From positions 2,976,001 through 3,040,000 of the forward strand of contig OZ251545.1 in the NCBI GenBank assembly GCA_965243335.1: a stretch of DNA of 64,000 nucleotides, in the 5' to 3' direction. The stretch's first letter is position 1, and each line of letters opens with the position of its first letter. The notes beneath the pieces were generated by a model that made no database searches, was not told the DNA's origin, and worked only from the letters and a program-made list of their open reading frames with translations. The stretch comes from JAJDXW01 sp965243335 (GTDB taxonomy: Bacteria > Pseudomonadota > Gammaproteobacteria > HK1). Of this stretch, positions 43,392 through 50,772 are shown one piece after another. A program made the position numbers and the translations under genes.

Positions 43392-43736
43392 ATGGACGAC
43401 CCCGCCGACCTCGATATCCGGATCTCCGACCGGGCCACCGCCAAGGCGAGGGAGATCTTCGCCTCCCACGCGGAGGCGGGCCGGATGCTCCGGGTGTACG
43501 TGCAGGGCGGCGGCTGCTCGGGGTTTCAGTACGGCTTCGACCTCGAGCACGATTCCGAGGCCGACGACTACGTCGCCGAACGCGACGGGGTCCGGCTCGT
43601 CGTCGATCCGCTGAGCTACCAGTACATCGTCGGGTCCGAGATCGACTACCAGGAAGACCTCCAGGGGTCGCAGTTCGTCGTGCGGAACCCGAACGCCAGC
43701 ACGACCTGCGGCTGCGGCCTCTCGTTTTCGATCTGA
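43392..43736 (+). CDS. erpA: A-type iron-sulfur cluster carrier (ErpA)
   Basis: 114 residues from ATG 43392. ErpA receives Fe-S clusters from the scaffold and inserts them into apo-targets such as IspG/IspH. The three cluster Cys are in RVYVQGGGCSGFQYGF (about 31-46) and the C-terminal NASTTCGCGLSFSI. The fold signature ISDRATAKAREI and VDPLSYQYIVGSEIDY are typical. It is followed convergently by anmK, the common gammaproteobacterial arrangement. A second, more divergent A-type protein is encoded at 48.8-49.2 kb. Confidence 0.95.
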   Translation: MDDPADLDIRISDRATAKAREIFASHAEAGRMLRVYVQGGGCSGFQYGFDLEHDSEADDYVAERDGVRLVVDPLSYQYIVGSEIDYQEDLQGSQFVVRNPNASTTCGCGLSFSI

Positions 43737-43796
43737 GGCTTCGGCCAGGGGGCGGGGCCGGCTCGCCGCCCGGCTCGGGAACGCGCTCCCGCCCAG

Positions 43797-44960
43797 CTAT
43801 CCGGAATCGCGGCCCGATCGGTCCGGCCGAACCCGGCCGGGATAGATCCCGCCGAGCACCACCGCTTCACTCGCCCCGGTCACGGAGGGAAGGTTGCCCG
43901 GCGCCCCGTCGAGGGTGCGTTTCGCGAGCCAGGCGAACGCGGCGGCCTCCACGTAGTCCGCCGGGATCCCGAGGACGTCGGTGCGGCCCACCGTGCGCGG
44001 CGCGAGCCGGGCCGAGAGTCGCTCGACCAGGGTGCGGTTGTGCACCCCGCCGCCGCAAAGGTACGCCTCGGTCGTCTCCGGACCGTACCCCTCGATGGAG
44101 TCCGCGACGGTCGCGGCGCACAGCTCGCACAACGTCCGCTGCACGTCGGCCGGGGCGACCGGCTCTCCCACCGAACGGGTCTGCCGGTCGATCCAGCCTT
44201 CGTCGAAATAGCCGCGTCCGGTGCTCTTCGGAGCCGGCTGGGAGAAGTACGGTTCGGCCAGCATCCGCGCGAGCAGAGGGTCGTGCACGACACCGCTCGC
44301 CGCCCAGTCGCCGTCCTGGTCGAGCGGCGCGTCGAGATGCCGCCGCGCCCAGGCGTCGAGCAGCCCATTCGCGGGCCCGCAGTCGAAGCCGAGCGGACCG
44401 CTCCCCGGCGCACCCGCGGGATCGAGCAGGGATACGTTCGCGATCCCGCCGAGGTTGACGATCGCGCGCCGGCGCGAGGGGTGGGACATGACCCTCTGGT
44501 GGAATACCGGCGCCAGCGGCGCCCCCTGCCCGCCGGCCGCGACGTCACGCCGCCGGAAGTCCGCCACGGTGGTGATGCCGGTCCGCTGGGCGATGACGTT
44601 CGGATCGCCGATCTGGGTCGTCGACGGCCACCGCCCCTCGGGGTCATGGCGGACGGTCTGCCCGTGGCTGCCCACCGCCGCGACGTCGGCCCGATCGCAT
44701 CCGGCCCCCCGGATGGCGGAGAGCGCCGCATCGGCGAAGAGATGGCCGACCTCGACGTCGAGCCTGGCGATCCGGGCGAGCGTCGTCCGTTCCTTCGCGG
44801 CGGCTTGCAGGAGGTCCCGGCGGAGCCGGGGCGGGATCGGATGGCCGTGCGCGTGGACGACGCGCGCGTCCGCGAACCCTGGGCCGAACGAGACGAGGGC
44901 CGCGTCGACGGTGTCGACGCTGGTGCCGGAGATGAGTCCCAAGTAGAGGCGGCGGGGCAA
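43797..44960 (-). CDS. anmK: Anhydro-N-acetylmuramic acid kinase
   Basis: 387 residues from a TTG at 44960, only 6 bp after the M23 peptidase stop; no ATG or GTG precedes the conserved GLISGTSVDTVDAALV (about 8-23). It phosphorylates anhydroMurNAc to MurNAc-6-phosphate in peptidoglycan recycling. Other family motifs are VGSHGQTVRHDPEG (about 96-109), IVNLGGIANVSLL and GFDCGPANGLLDAW, and a C-terminal CGGGVHNRTL. Coupling to a cell-wall endopeptidase gene suits a wall-turnover operon. Confidence 0.95.
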   Translation of the reverse strand: MPRRLYLGLISGTSVDTVDAALVSFGPGFADARVVHAHGHPIPPRLRRDLLQAAAKERTTLARIARLDVEVGHLFADAALSAIRGAGCDRADVAAVGSHGQTVRHDPEGRWPSTTQIGDPNVIAQRTGITTVADFRRRDVAAGGQGAPLAPVFHQRVMSHPSRRRAIVNLGGIANVSLLDPAGAPGSGPLGFDCGPANGLLDAWARRHLDAPLDQDGDWAASGVVHDPLLARMLAEPYFSQPAPKSTGRGYFDEGWIDRQTRSVGEPVAPADVQRTLCELCAATVADSIEGYGPETTEAYLCGGGVHNRTLVERLSARLAPRTVGRTDVLGIPADYVEAAAFAWLAKRTLDGAPGNLPSVTGASEAVVLGGIYPGRVRPDRSGRDSG

Positions 44961-44966
44961 TGGCGG

Positions 44967-46817
44967 TCAGCGGACCAGCTTGGCGAGCTGGGTGGCCCCG
45001 AGGGATTCGATTTGGGCGACGAGCGGCCCGATCTCACGGCGGAACTTCTTCAGCTCGTTCTCGTCGAGCGGCGCCGCGCGGGGGAGCTTCACGGTCAACG
45101 GATCCCGATGGACGCCGTTGACCCGAAACTCGTAGTGGAGGTGCGGGCCCGTCGATATCCCGGTCGAGCCTACGTACCCGATGACCTGGCCCTGCTGCAC
45201 CCGGGTACCTCTTCGGACCCCCTTCGCGTAGCGGGACAGGTGGGCGTACAGGGTCGTATGGGCGTTTCCATGGGTGATGAGGACGGTCTTTCCATAGCCC
45301 CCCTTGCGGCCCGCGAAGGATACGCGGCCGTTCCCCGTGGCCCGGACCGCCGTGCCGCGGGGGGCGGCGTAGTCCACGCCGCGGTGAGGCCGCCTGATCC
45401 GCAACACCGGGTGCAGGCGGGACTTCGAGAACCGGGAGCTGATGCGGGTGAATCGGAGCGGATTCCGCATGAACGCGCGCCGCAGGGTGCGGCCGTCGGG
45501 AGTGAAATAGTCGGTGTGGCCGTTCGAATCGGTGTATCGGAACGCGCGAACCGGCTCCCCGGCGCGCTGGGACCGGAACTCGAGGGCGAGGACGTCACCG
45601 GCTCCGACCCGCCGATCGTCGATGTGCAGCTCTTCATACAGGAGGGAGAAAGAGTCGCCTTTCCGGAGGTCGCGGGCGAAATCGACGTCCCATTCCAGCA
45701 CGTCCACGAACTGGTGAACGACCTGCTCCGGGACCCCGCGGGCGGCCGCGAAGAGCGAGCTCTCGATGACGCCGTTCTTGACCGCGACGCGCCGATCGTA
45801 TTCGCGGGTCACCACCCGGGAAGCGAATCCATCTCCGCTCCGCGTGAACTCGACGGTGGTGAGCTCGTCCACCTCGTGATGGAACCGGTCGATCTGGCCG
45901 TCCTGGTCCCGCAGGTACGCGAAGGACTGGCCGGGACGGAGTCGTTTCAGCTTCTTCCCGTGCTCCCCGCTCGCGAGAAGGTGATGGAGATCGGTCTGGG
46001 AGAGCCCCTTTCGATTGAATATGAGGTAGAGGGAGTCGCCGTCGCGGACGCTCACGCGCTCCATCGCCGGATCGAGTGTCGGGCGGGAGGCGTTCGCCCG
46101 GGCTTCCTGCTGCCGACTCGCGCCGGGGCGGTCCTGGCGTGAGGACTTGCCGCCGTCCGCGGCGAGCGGGCTCGCGGGCGGGTCCCCGACGGCCTTCTTC
46201 CGGGGCTCCTCCGGGCCTCGTTCGGTCGGGCGGCCTCGCGCGCTCCCCGCGCCCGGCTCGACCGGGGGCGTTCCCGCGACCGGCAGGGCGGACGCGACGG
46301 CGAACCGGTGGTCCCCGTCGGCAACGAACGCGGTGGCCTCCCCGTCGCCGTTGCCGACGACGATCCGCTCCACCCTTCCGTCCTCACGCCGGACGATCCG
46401 GACTTCTTCCCCGGGCACGAGGACGAGGCCGAAGGCGGCGCCCCGGTCCGCCTCCATCAGGGCGAGGAGATCGCGGTCGGGGAGCCCCGCCTTCGCGAAC
46501 AAGCGGGCGATGGAATCGCCGTTCTCGATCCTCAGCCGGGTCGTTTCCGGGCCGGCGGGGCCCCGCTCGGACGTCACGAACGCTACGGCGCCGACGACGA
46601 CGAGGAGCCCGAGCGCGCCCACGGCCGCCCGCCTCCCGGCGCCCGGCCGGAGTACGCCCGAGGCTCGCCTTCGGAGTGCGGCCAACGCGCCCGGCCGGAG
46701 TGCGAACCGCACCCGCCCCCGGAGCGGGTCCAGGGTCCTCCACCGGAAGGAGGCCGCGGCCTTCCCCCGGATTGCGGACCGGACCGCGGACCGCACTCGC
46801 CTCAAGGCTCGCGACAC
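44967..46817 (-). CDS. M23 family zinc endopeptidase with LysM-like/OapA domains (MepM-like)
   Basis: 616 residues if it starts at GTG 46817. The ORF extends to ATG 47015, but that codon lies inside the predicted promoter, so the shorter start is preferred; no clear ribosome site supports it. A membrane anchor (AVGALGLLVVVGAVAFV, about residues 63-79) follows a very basic N-terminus. Two LysM/OapA-like units (GDSIARLFAKAG; GDSLYLIFNRKGLSQTDLHHLL) precede the peptidase, whose zinc motifs are HRGVDY and HLHYEF. It probably cuts peptidoglycan cross-links in the periplasm, like MepM, and precedes anmK in one operon. Confidence 0.88.
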   Translation of the reverse strand: MSRALRRVRSAVRSAIRGKAAASFRWRTLDPLRGRVRFALRPGALAALRRRASGVLRPGAGRRAAVGALGLLVVVGAVAFVTSERGPAGPETTRLRIENGDSIARLFAKAGLPDRDLLALMEADRGAAFGLVLVPGEEVRIVRREDGRVERIVVGNGDGEATAFVADGDHRFAVASALPVAGTPPVEPGAGSARGRPTERGPEEPRKKAVGDPPASPLAADGGKSSRQDRPGASRQQEARANASRPTLDPAMERVSVRDGDSLYLIFNRKGLSQTDLHHLLASGEHGKKLKRLRPGQSFAYLRDQDGQIDRFHHEVDELTTVEFTRSGDGFASRVVTREYDRRVAVKNGVIESSLFAAARGVPEQVVHQFVDVLEWDVDFARDLRKGDSFSLLYEELHIDDRRVGAGDVLALEFRSQRAGEPVRAFRYTDSNGHTDYFTPDGRTLRRAFMRNPLRFTRISSRFSKSRLHPVLRIRRPHRGVDYAAPRGTAVRATGNGRVSFAGRKGGYGKTVLITHGNAHTTLYAHLSRYAKGVRRGTRVQQGQVIGYVGSTGISTGPHLHYEFRVNGVHRDPLTVKLPRAAPLDENELKKFRREIGPLVAQIESLGATQLAKLVR

Positions 46818-46962
46818 TATGGGACGGGTCGTAATCCCGGGATCCTCATGTCTGGAATGACGGGGCGTACTGGGCGGTTCGTATGCTTCTGGCGGGCTCG
46901 AATGCGCCGCCTTATATCCGAAGGGATCGGTCGGATCAACTTGAAACGCCCGTGCGCATGAG

Positions 46963-46991
46963 CTGAAATATCCTGAGATTTTTTTTATAAT
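46963..46991 (+). promoter_or_regulatory. Overlapping divergent promoter toward the YggX-like gene
   Basis: On the plus strand CTGAAA (46963-46968) and TATAAT (46986-46991) are 17 bp apart. The -10 overlaps the -10 of the minus promoter, so the two polymerases would exclude each other. The AT-rich island spans about 46970-47035; the remainder of 46818-47244 carries no ORF I trust. Confidence 0.5.
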
Positions 46992-47015
46992 ACATTGTTT
47001 ATTATATGGATTCAA
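46987..47015 (-). promoter_or_regulatory. sigma70-like promoter of the M23-anmK operon
   Basis: On the minus strand TTGAAT (47015-47010) and TATTAT (46992-46987) are 17 bp apart in a conspicuous AT-rich island. Transcription would start near 46980, giving a leader of about 160 nt before GTG 46817. Confidence 0.6.
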
Positions 47016-47244
47016 ATTTCACTTCATCGAAGTTCTCACCGTGGCGAGCGCCGCTTCCCTTCCGGGGGCGGAACGGGCGAAGCCGTCGTCCCGCGCCCCG
47101 CCGGAGGCTCGCAAGGCGCGCGGAAGGCTCCGACGCGCCCGCCCGCCGACCGCGGGCCAGGGGGAGTGCATCCGCGTCGATTCCCCTTACAATGCCGCCG
47201 GAAGCGCAGGTTCCCGCCCCCCTCCCCTTCCCGGACCCCTCACC

Positions 47245-47529
47245 ATGGCGCGAATGGTCGACTGCGTGGTATTGAAGCAGGCCGCGGAAGGGCTCGAGGA
47301 GCCGCCCCTGCCGGGCGATCTGGGCGAACGGATCTACCAGAACGTCTCGGCGGAAGGGTGGCGCCAGTGGCTCGAACGGCTGCAGATGATCATCAACGAG
47401 AACCAGCTCACGAGCGCCGACCCCGACAGCCAGCGCGTCATCGAGCAGCACATGCTCGGGTTCATGTTCGGGGAGGGGGACTTCGGCGGGCTTCCCACGG
47501 GCTTCCGCGGGTTCGGCGGAAAGAAGTAG
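47245..47529 (+). CDS. Fe(2+)-trafficking protein (YggX family)
   Basis: 94 residues from ATG 47245 (ATG 47254 is an alternative). YggX proteins protect Fe-S clusters from oxidation and may supply iron. The family pattern is seen in VVLKQAAEGLEEPPLPGDLG (about 8-27), where KQAAEGL replaces the usual RxxEGLDFPPYPG form, in WRQWLERLQMIINENQL, and in EQHMLGFMFGE. The conserved Cys near residue 7 is present (VDCVVLK). Its neighbours on the other strand include a rubredoxin and an A-type Fe-S carrier, fitting an iron/redox-stress locus. Confidence 0.88.
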   Translation: MARMVDCVVLKQAAEGLEEPPLPGDLGERIYQNVSAEGWRQWLERLQMIINENQLTSADPDSQRVIEQHMLGFMFGEGDFGGLPTGFRGFGGKK

Positions 47530-47587
47530 GGCCGCCCGGCAAGGAGGAGCGGGCCGGGCCGGCCAGGGCGGCGGGTAGCGGGCGGCG

Positions 47588-48832
47588 TCAGGCGGCGGGC
47601 TGAAGGCGCCACATCGGGGCGATCACGATCCGCAGCCGCCCGGCCGCCGCCCGGAGCGACCGCTCCACCCCTCCCGGCGTCTCGCCGCGGGCGAAGACGT
47701 AGCCGAGGTAGGCCCCTCCCTCCGGCAGGGGCACGAGCTCCGCCCCGGTTCCGACCGCGATGGACACCTCGTCCACCCCCGGCACGTTCAGCGCGTCGAG
47801 CACCCCCTCCACCCGGCGCAGGGTCCCGGCGCGGGGGGTCGGCAGCATCATGACCCCGGACGCCCCCGGCGCGAGCGCGCGGGGAAGCCGCCGGCCCATG
47901 GCCGCGGCCAGCACCACCTCCTCCAGGCGGTGGCCGGCGCGGAAGCGGAGGAGCCGCGAGCACTCGCCCCCGATGGTGCGCGCCGCCGCCTCCAGCAGCC
48001 ACGCCTCCCCCGCATGCCATCGAACCTCCGCGTGCACGGGCCCCGCGACGAGCCCCAGCCCCGCCGCCGCCCGGCGCACGCAATCGACGATGTGCTCCTC
48101 GGCCGCCTTTCCGAGCCGGCTCGGGGTGACGTAGATGCTCTCCTCGAAGAACGGGCCGTCGAGCGGGTCGGGCTTGTCGAAGATCGCCAGCGCCTCGAGC
48201 CGGCCGTCGCACATGAGTCCTTCCACCGCGACCTCCGGCCCCGGCACGAAGGACTCGACCAGCAGCAGCGACCGTTCGTCCTCGTCCCGCGCGTCGGCGG
48301 CGATGGCGCGCACCCGTTCGACGGCGGTCGCGAGCTCGCCGGGGTCGTCGACCCGGATGACCCCGCGGCTCGCCGACATGGCGACCGGCTTGACCACGCA
48401 CGGAAACGAAATGCCGGAGGCGTCGGGCTCGCCGCACAGGTCGAGCACGCGGAATTCGGGGACCCGGACGCCGGCCGCGGCGAGGCGAGCCCGCGCGAGG
48501 TCCTTTCTCCGGGAGAGCCTCGCCGCTCCCGGCGGATTGCCGGGAAGGCCGAGGGCGCTCGCCGCCCGGCCCGCCAGCTCCACCGTCGCGTCGTCCGGAG
48601 CCACCACCGCGGAGAACCCGCCCTCGCGGATGGCGGCGGCGCGGATCGATTCGAGGGCCCGGTCGTGGTCGCCGAGGTCGACCCGCAGCCCCCCTTCGGC
48701 GGCCAGGGAGTGCTCTCCCTCCGACACCACGAGGAGCCGCACCCCGAGCCGGGAGGCGGCGTCGCGGTACGCCGCGATCCGATAGCTTCCCGGCGGCGCG
48801 ATGAGCAGCGCCGGGCCGCCGGGCGCGCTCAG
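47588..48832 (-). CDS. ATP-grasp domain protein without canonical start codon
   Basis: About 414 residues if read from CTG 48832, whose CTGA overlaps the stop of the upstream A-type carrier gene. No ATG, GTG or TTG exists between that overlap and the conserved pre-ATP-grasp strand ALLIAPPGSYRIAAY, so start by CTG, or frameshift from the upstream gene, must be considered. The ATP-grasp core: FPCVVKPVAMSASRGVIRV (about 140-158), VESFVPGPEVAVEGLM, VHAEVRW and LLEAAARTIGGECS. The family joins a carboxylate to an amine or thiol using ATP (CarB, PurK, PylC-like). Substrate unknown. Confidence 0.78.
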   Translation of the reverse strand: MSAPGGPALLIAPPGSYRIAAYRDAASRLGVRLLVVSEGEHSLAAEGGLRVDLGDHDRALESIRAAAIREGGFSAVVAPDDATVELAGRAASALGLPGNPPGAARLSRRKDLARARLAAAGVRVPEFRVLDLCGEPDASGISFPCVVKPVAMSASRGVIRVDDPGELATAVERVRAIAADARDEDERSLLLVESFVPGPEVAVEGLMCDGRLEALAIFDKPDPLDGPFFEESIYVTPSRLGKAAEEHIVDCVRRAAAGLGLVAGPVHAEVRWHAGEAWLLEAAARTIGGECSRLLRFRAGHRLEEVVLAAAMGRRLPRALAPGASGVMMLPTPRAGTLRRVEGVLDALNVPGVDEVSIAVGTGAELVPLPEGGAYLGYVFARGETPGGVERSLRAAAGRLRIVIAPMWRLQPAA

Positions 48833-49206
48833 GCCTGCGCGGCTCCGCAGCCCGTGCAGGCTCCGCTCCCACCGGTCGCGGCGAAGACGTTGTTGAACAC
48901 GAAGCTCGCCCCGGTGGGCCGGGTCACGAAGTCGATCTCCACCCCGTGGAGATAGCCGAACGCGACCGCGTCCACGTAGACGTCGAAACCCTGCTCCTTC
49001 AGGACCTTGTCCCAGGGCATCCGGCGGTCCGTGAACGTCATCCCGTAGGTCATGCCGGAACAGCCGCCCCCGGTCACGTAGATCCGGACCGCCTCCACCT
49101 CGTCGTCGTCGACCTGCCCGCACAGCTCCGAGAGCTGCCGACGGGCGGCCGGCGTGAGGCTGATGTCGCTCTCGGCGACGTTCTCCCGATACCTTGGCGC
49201 CGTCAT
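48829..49206 (-). CDS. A-type iron-sulfur carrier (HesB/IscA family), second copy
   Basis: 125 residues from ATG 49206. Fold signature ISLTPAARRQLSELCG (about 15-30) and RIYVTGGGCSGMTYGM (about 41-56), with C-terminal GACTGCG providing the other two Cys. The spacer before the C-terminal Cys pair (FVFNNVFAATGGSGACTGCG) is longer than in ErpA/IscA, marking it as a different branch. It is flanked, same strand, by rubredoxin (21 bp) and an ATP-grasp gene (4-bp overlap), suggesting a dedicated Fe-S or electron-transfer role rather than housekeeping assembly. Confidence 0.9.
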   Translation of the reverse strand: MTAPRYRENVAESDISLTPAARRQLSELCGQVDDDEVEAVRIYVTGGGCSGMTYGMTFTDRRMPWDKVLKEQGFDVYVDAVAFGYLHGVEIDFVTRPTGASFVFNNVFAATGGSGACTGCGAAQA

Positions 49207-49227
49207 GTCTGCCTGCCTCGCATGGTT

Positions 49228-49392
49228 TCAGACCTCGACCATCTCGAAGTCCTCCTTCCGCGCCCCGCAATCGGGGCAGACCCAGTTCGGAGGCACGTCC
49301 TCCCATCGGGTCCCCGGCGCGATGCCCTCCTCCGGCAGCCCCTCCTCCTCGGAGTAGACGAAGCCGCAGATCACGCACATCCAGGATTTCAT
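49228..49392 (-). CDS. rubA: Rubredoxin
   Basis: 54 residues from ATG 49392, the usual length for a single-iron rubredoxin. The two CxxCG knuckles MCVICGFVYSEEEG (about 5-18) and WVCPDCGARKEDF (about 37-49) ligate one Fe in a FeS4 site. It is a small soluble electron carrier. It heads a three-gene run with an A-type carrier and an ATP-grasp protein, and is divergent from thiE over a 729-bp spacer that contains interspersed repeats. Confidence 0.97.
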   Translation of the reverse strand: MKSWMCVICGFVYSEEEGLPEEGIAPGTRWEDVPPNWVCPDCGARKEDFEMVEV

Positions 49393-49576
49393 CGCGCTCC
49401 CACCGGTGCTGGAACGAGGTCGCGGGCCTCCGTCCGATCCGGGGGCCCGCCGGGCGCGCATTTTCGCACAGGCGCCGCCGCCCGCATACCTCCATTCGTG
49501 CGCCGCGCGCGCCGTGCGGACTCACGCGACGGAATCGACTTGCGCCCGCCGGCCCGGTCGGGTCGTGACCGGTGCT

Positions 49577-49662
49577 TCCTGGGAACGCGGGCGTCTCGCC
49601 CGCAGGTGGGACGGCAAGAACGCGACGAGTCGATGCGGGCGGGACGCCCGCGTTCCCAGGAC
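49577..49662. repeat. Composite interspersed repeat, site 4
   Basis: TCCTGGGAACGC (49577) paired with GCGTTCCCAGGA (to 49662), with GTCTCGCCCGCA arms, as at the other sites. A CGTCCCAGGAC half lies near 49871-49880. The gap 49393-50121 is otherwise without a gene; frames in it are repeat-derived. Confidence 0.85.
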
Positions 49663-49807
49663 GCTCGTCCCCAGGAAGGCCATGCGCGCACCGAGGAGCG
49701 CCGGGGGAGCGCAGCGCATGAACGACATGCGGCTGATCGAGCGGTGGTGTGCGATCCGGGAGGTCGGCGACGGGTCTCCTGAGAGCACGGACATCCCGCC
49801 CACCTTC

Positions 49808-49909
49808 GTCATTCCCGCGAAAGCGGGAATCCAGAAGGCCTTGCCATCCATGGGCGGGCGAGACGCCCGCGTCCCAGGACACCTGGATTCCCGCTTTCGC
49901 GGGAATGAC
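49808..49909. repeat. Perfect 25-bp inverted pair of dRS3-like palindromes
   Basis: A 25-mer beginning GTCATTCCCGCGAAAGC (49808-49832) recurs as its exact reverse complement at 49885-49909, 52 bp apart. The same 25-mer is at 9822-9846. Its core ATTCCC-N8-GGGAAT equals the consensus I recall for the neisserial dRS3 element. Confidence 0.9.
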
Positions 49910-50121
49910 GGAAATCTCGCGCGCATCTGGACGGCGAGGCCACGGGTCGATGCGGGTGAGACACGAGCGTCCGCGGAACACGCCGGTCCCGAGAAGAGCC
50001 GCGCGGGTCGATACCTGGCCACGAGTCGTCAGGCGTGAAATCGCCTTGCGGGGAGGAAGCCGGGGTCGCGGCGAACCCGTCCCTGCCCTACGATCGAATC
50101 CAGGCCGAACGAGACCCCGCC

Positions 50122-50763
50122 ATGCCGAGAGAGCACGAGACCCCGCCCTGGCCGAAGCGCGGGATCTACGCGGTGACGCCGGAGGGCTGGTCCGGCCCGG
50201 CGCTCGCCGACGCGGTCGCGACGGCCGTGGAGCACGGGGTCAGGGCGGTCCAGTACCGCGACAAGTCGCGGGACACGGCCCGGCGGCGGAGCGACGCCGA
50301 GGCCCTGCTCGCGATCTGCCGCCCACAAGGGGTCCCGCTCATCGTCAACGACGACGTGGAGCTCGCGCTCGCGGTGGGCGCGGACGGGGCGCACCTCGGC
50401 CGGGACGACGAGACGCTCGCCGCCGCCCGGGCCCGGCTCGGCGCCGCCGCGATCATCGGCGTCTCGTGCTACGACGAGGCCGGCCGCGCGCTCGCCGCCT
50501 CCCGCGAGGGGGCGGACTACGTGGCGTTCGGGAGCTTCTTCCCCTCCGTCACCAAGCCCGGCGCGGTGCGGGCCACGACGGGGCTCGTCGCCGCGGTGCG
50601 CGGGCGCATCGAGGCGCCCATCGTCGCCATCGGGGGGATCACCGCGGACAACGCCCCCCCGCTCCTCGAATCCGGGGTCGACCTGATCGCGGTCGTCCAC
50701 GCGATCTTCGGCGCGCCCGACGTCGCGCGCGCGGTCCGGCGGCTCGCCGCCCTCGTCTCGTGA
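50122..50763 (+). CDS. thiE: Thiamine-phosphate synthase
   Basis: 213 residues from ATG 50122. It couples the thiazole and pyrimidine units to give thiamine phosphate. Family signposts: RGIYAVTPEG, HGVRAVQYRDKS (about 39-50), VPLIVNDDVELALAVGADGAHLG (about 73-95), IGVSCY, YVAFGSFFPSVTKPGA (about 133-148) and APIVAIGGITADNAP. The length suits a monofunctional enzyme. I see no TPP riboswitch upstream. Rubredoxin is divergent and glmS convergent (9 bp between stops). Confidence 0.96.
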   Translation: MPREHETPPWPKRGIYAVTPEGWSGPALADAVATAVEHGVRAVQYRDKSRDTARRRSDAEALLAICRPQGVPLIVNDDVELALAVGADGAHLGRDDETLAAARARLGAAAIIGVSCYDEAGRALAASREGADYVAFGSFFPSVTKPGAVRATTGLVAAVRGRIEAPIVAIGGITADNAPPLLESGVDLIAVVHAIFGAPDVARAVRRLAALVS

Positions 50764-50772
50764 GGCGGGCGG

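Noticed and set aside
44967..47015. M23 peptidase start at ATG 47015
   Set aside because: That ATG falls within the predicted -35/-10 region of the operon, so it would lie upstream of the transcription start. The GTG at 46817 keeps the membrane anchor and all domains.
49500..50035. ORFs with matching repeated peptides (for example RFRGNDG, SWERG)
   Set aside because: These peptides come from the interspersed repeat itself and recur in other frames at each repeat site, so they are not genes.
49393..50121. TPP riboswitch before thiE
   Set aside because: No thi-box core such as CUGAGA with a paired partner was found; the region is filled by interspersed repeats.
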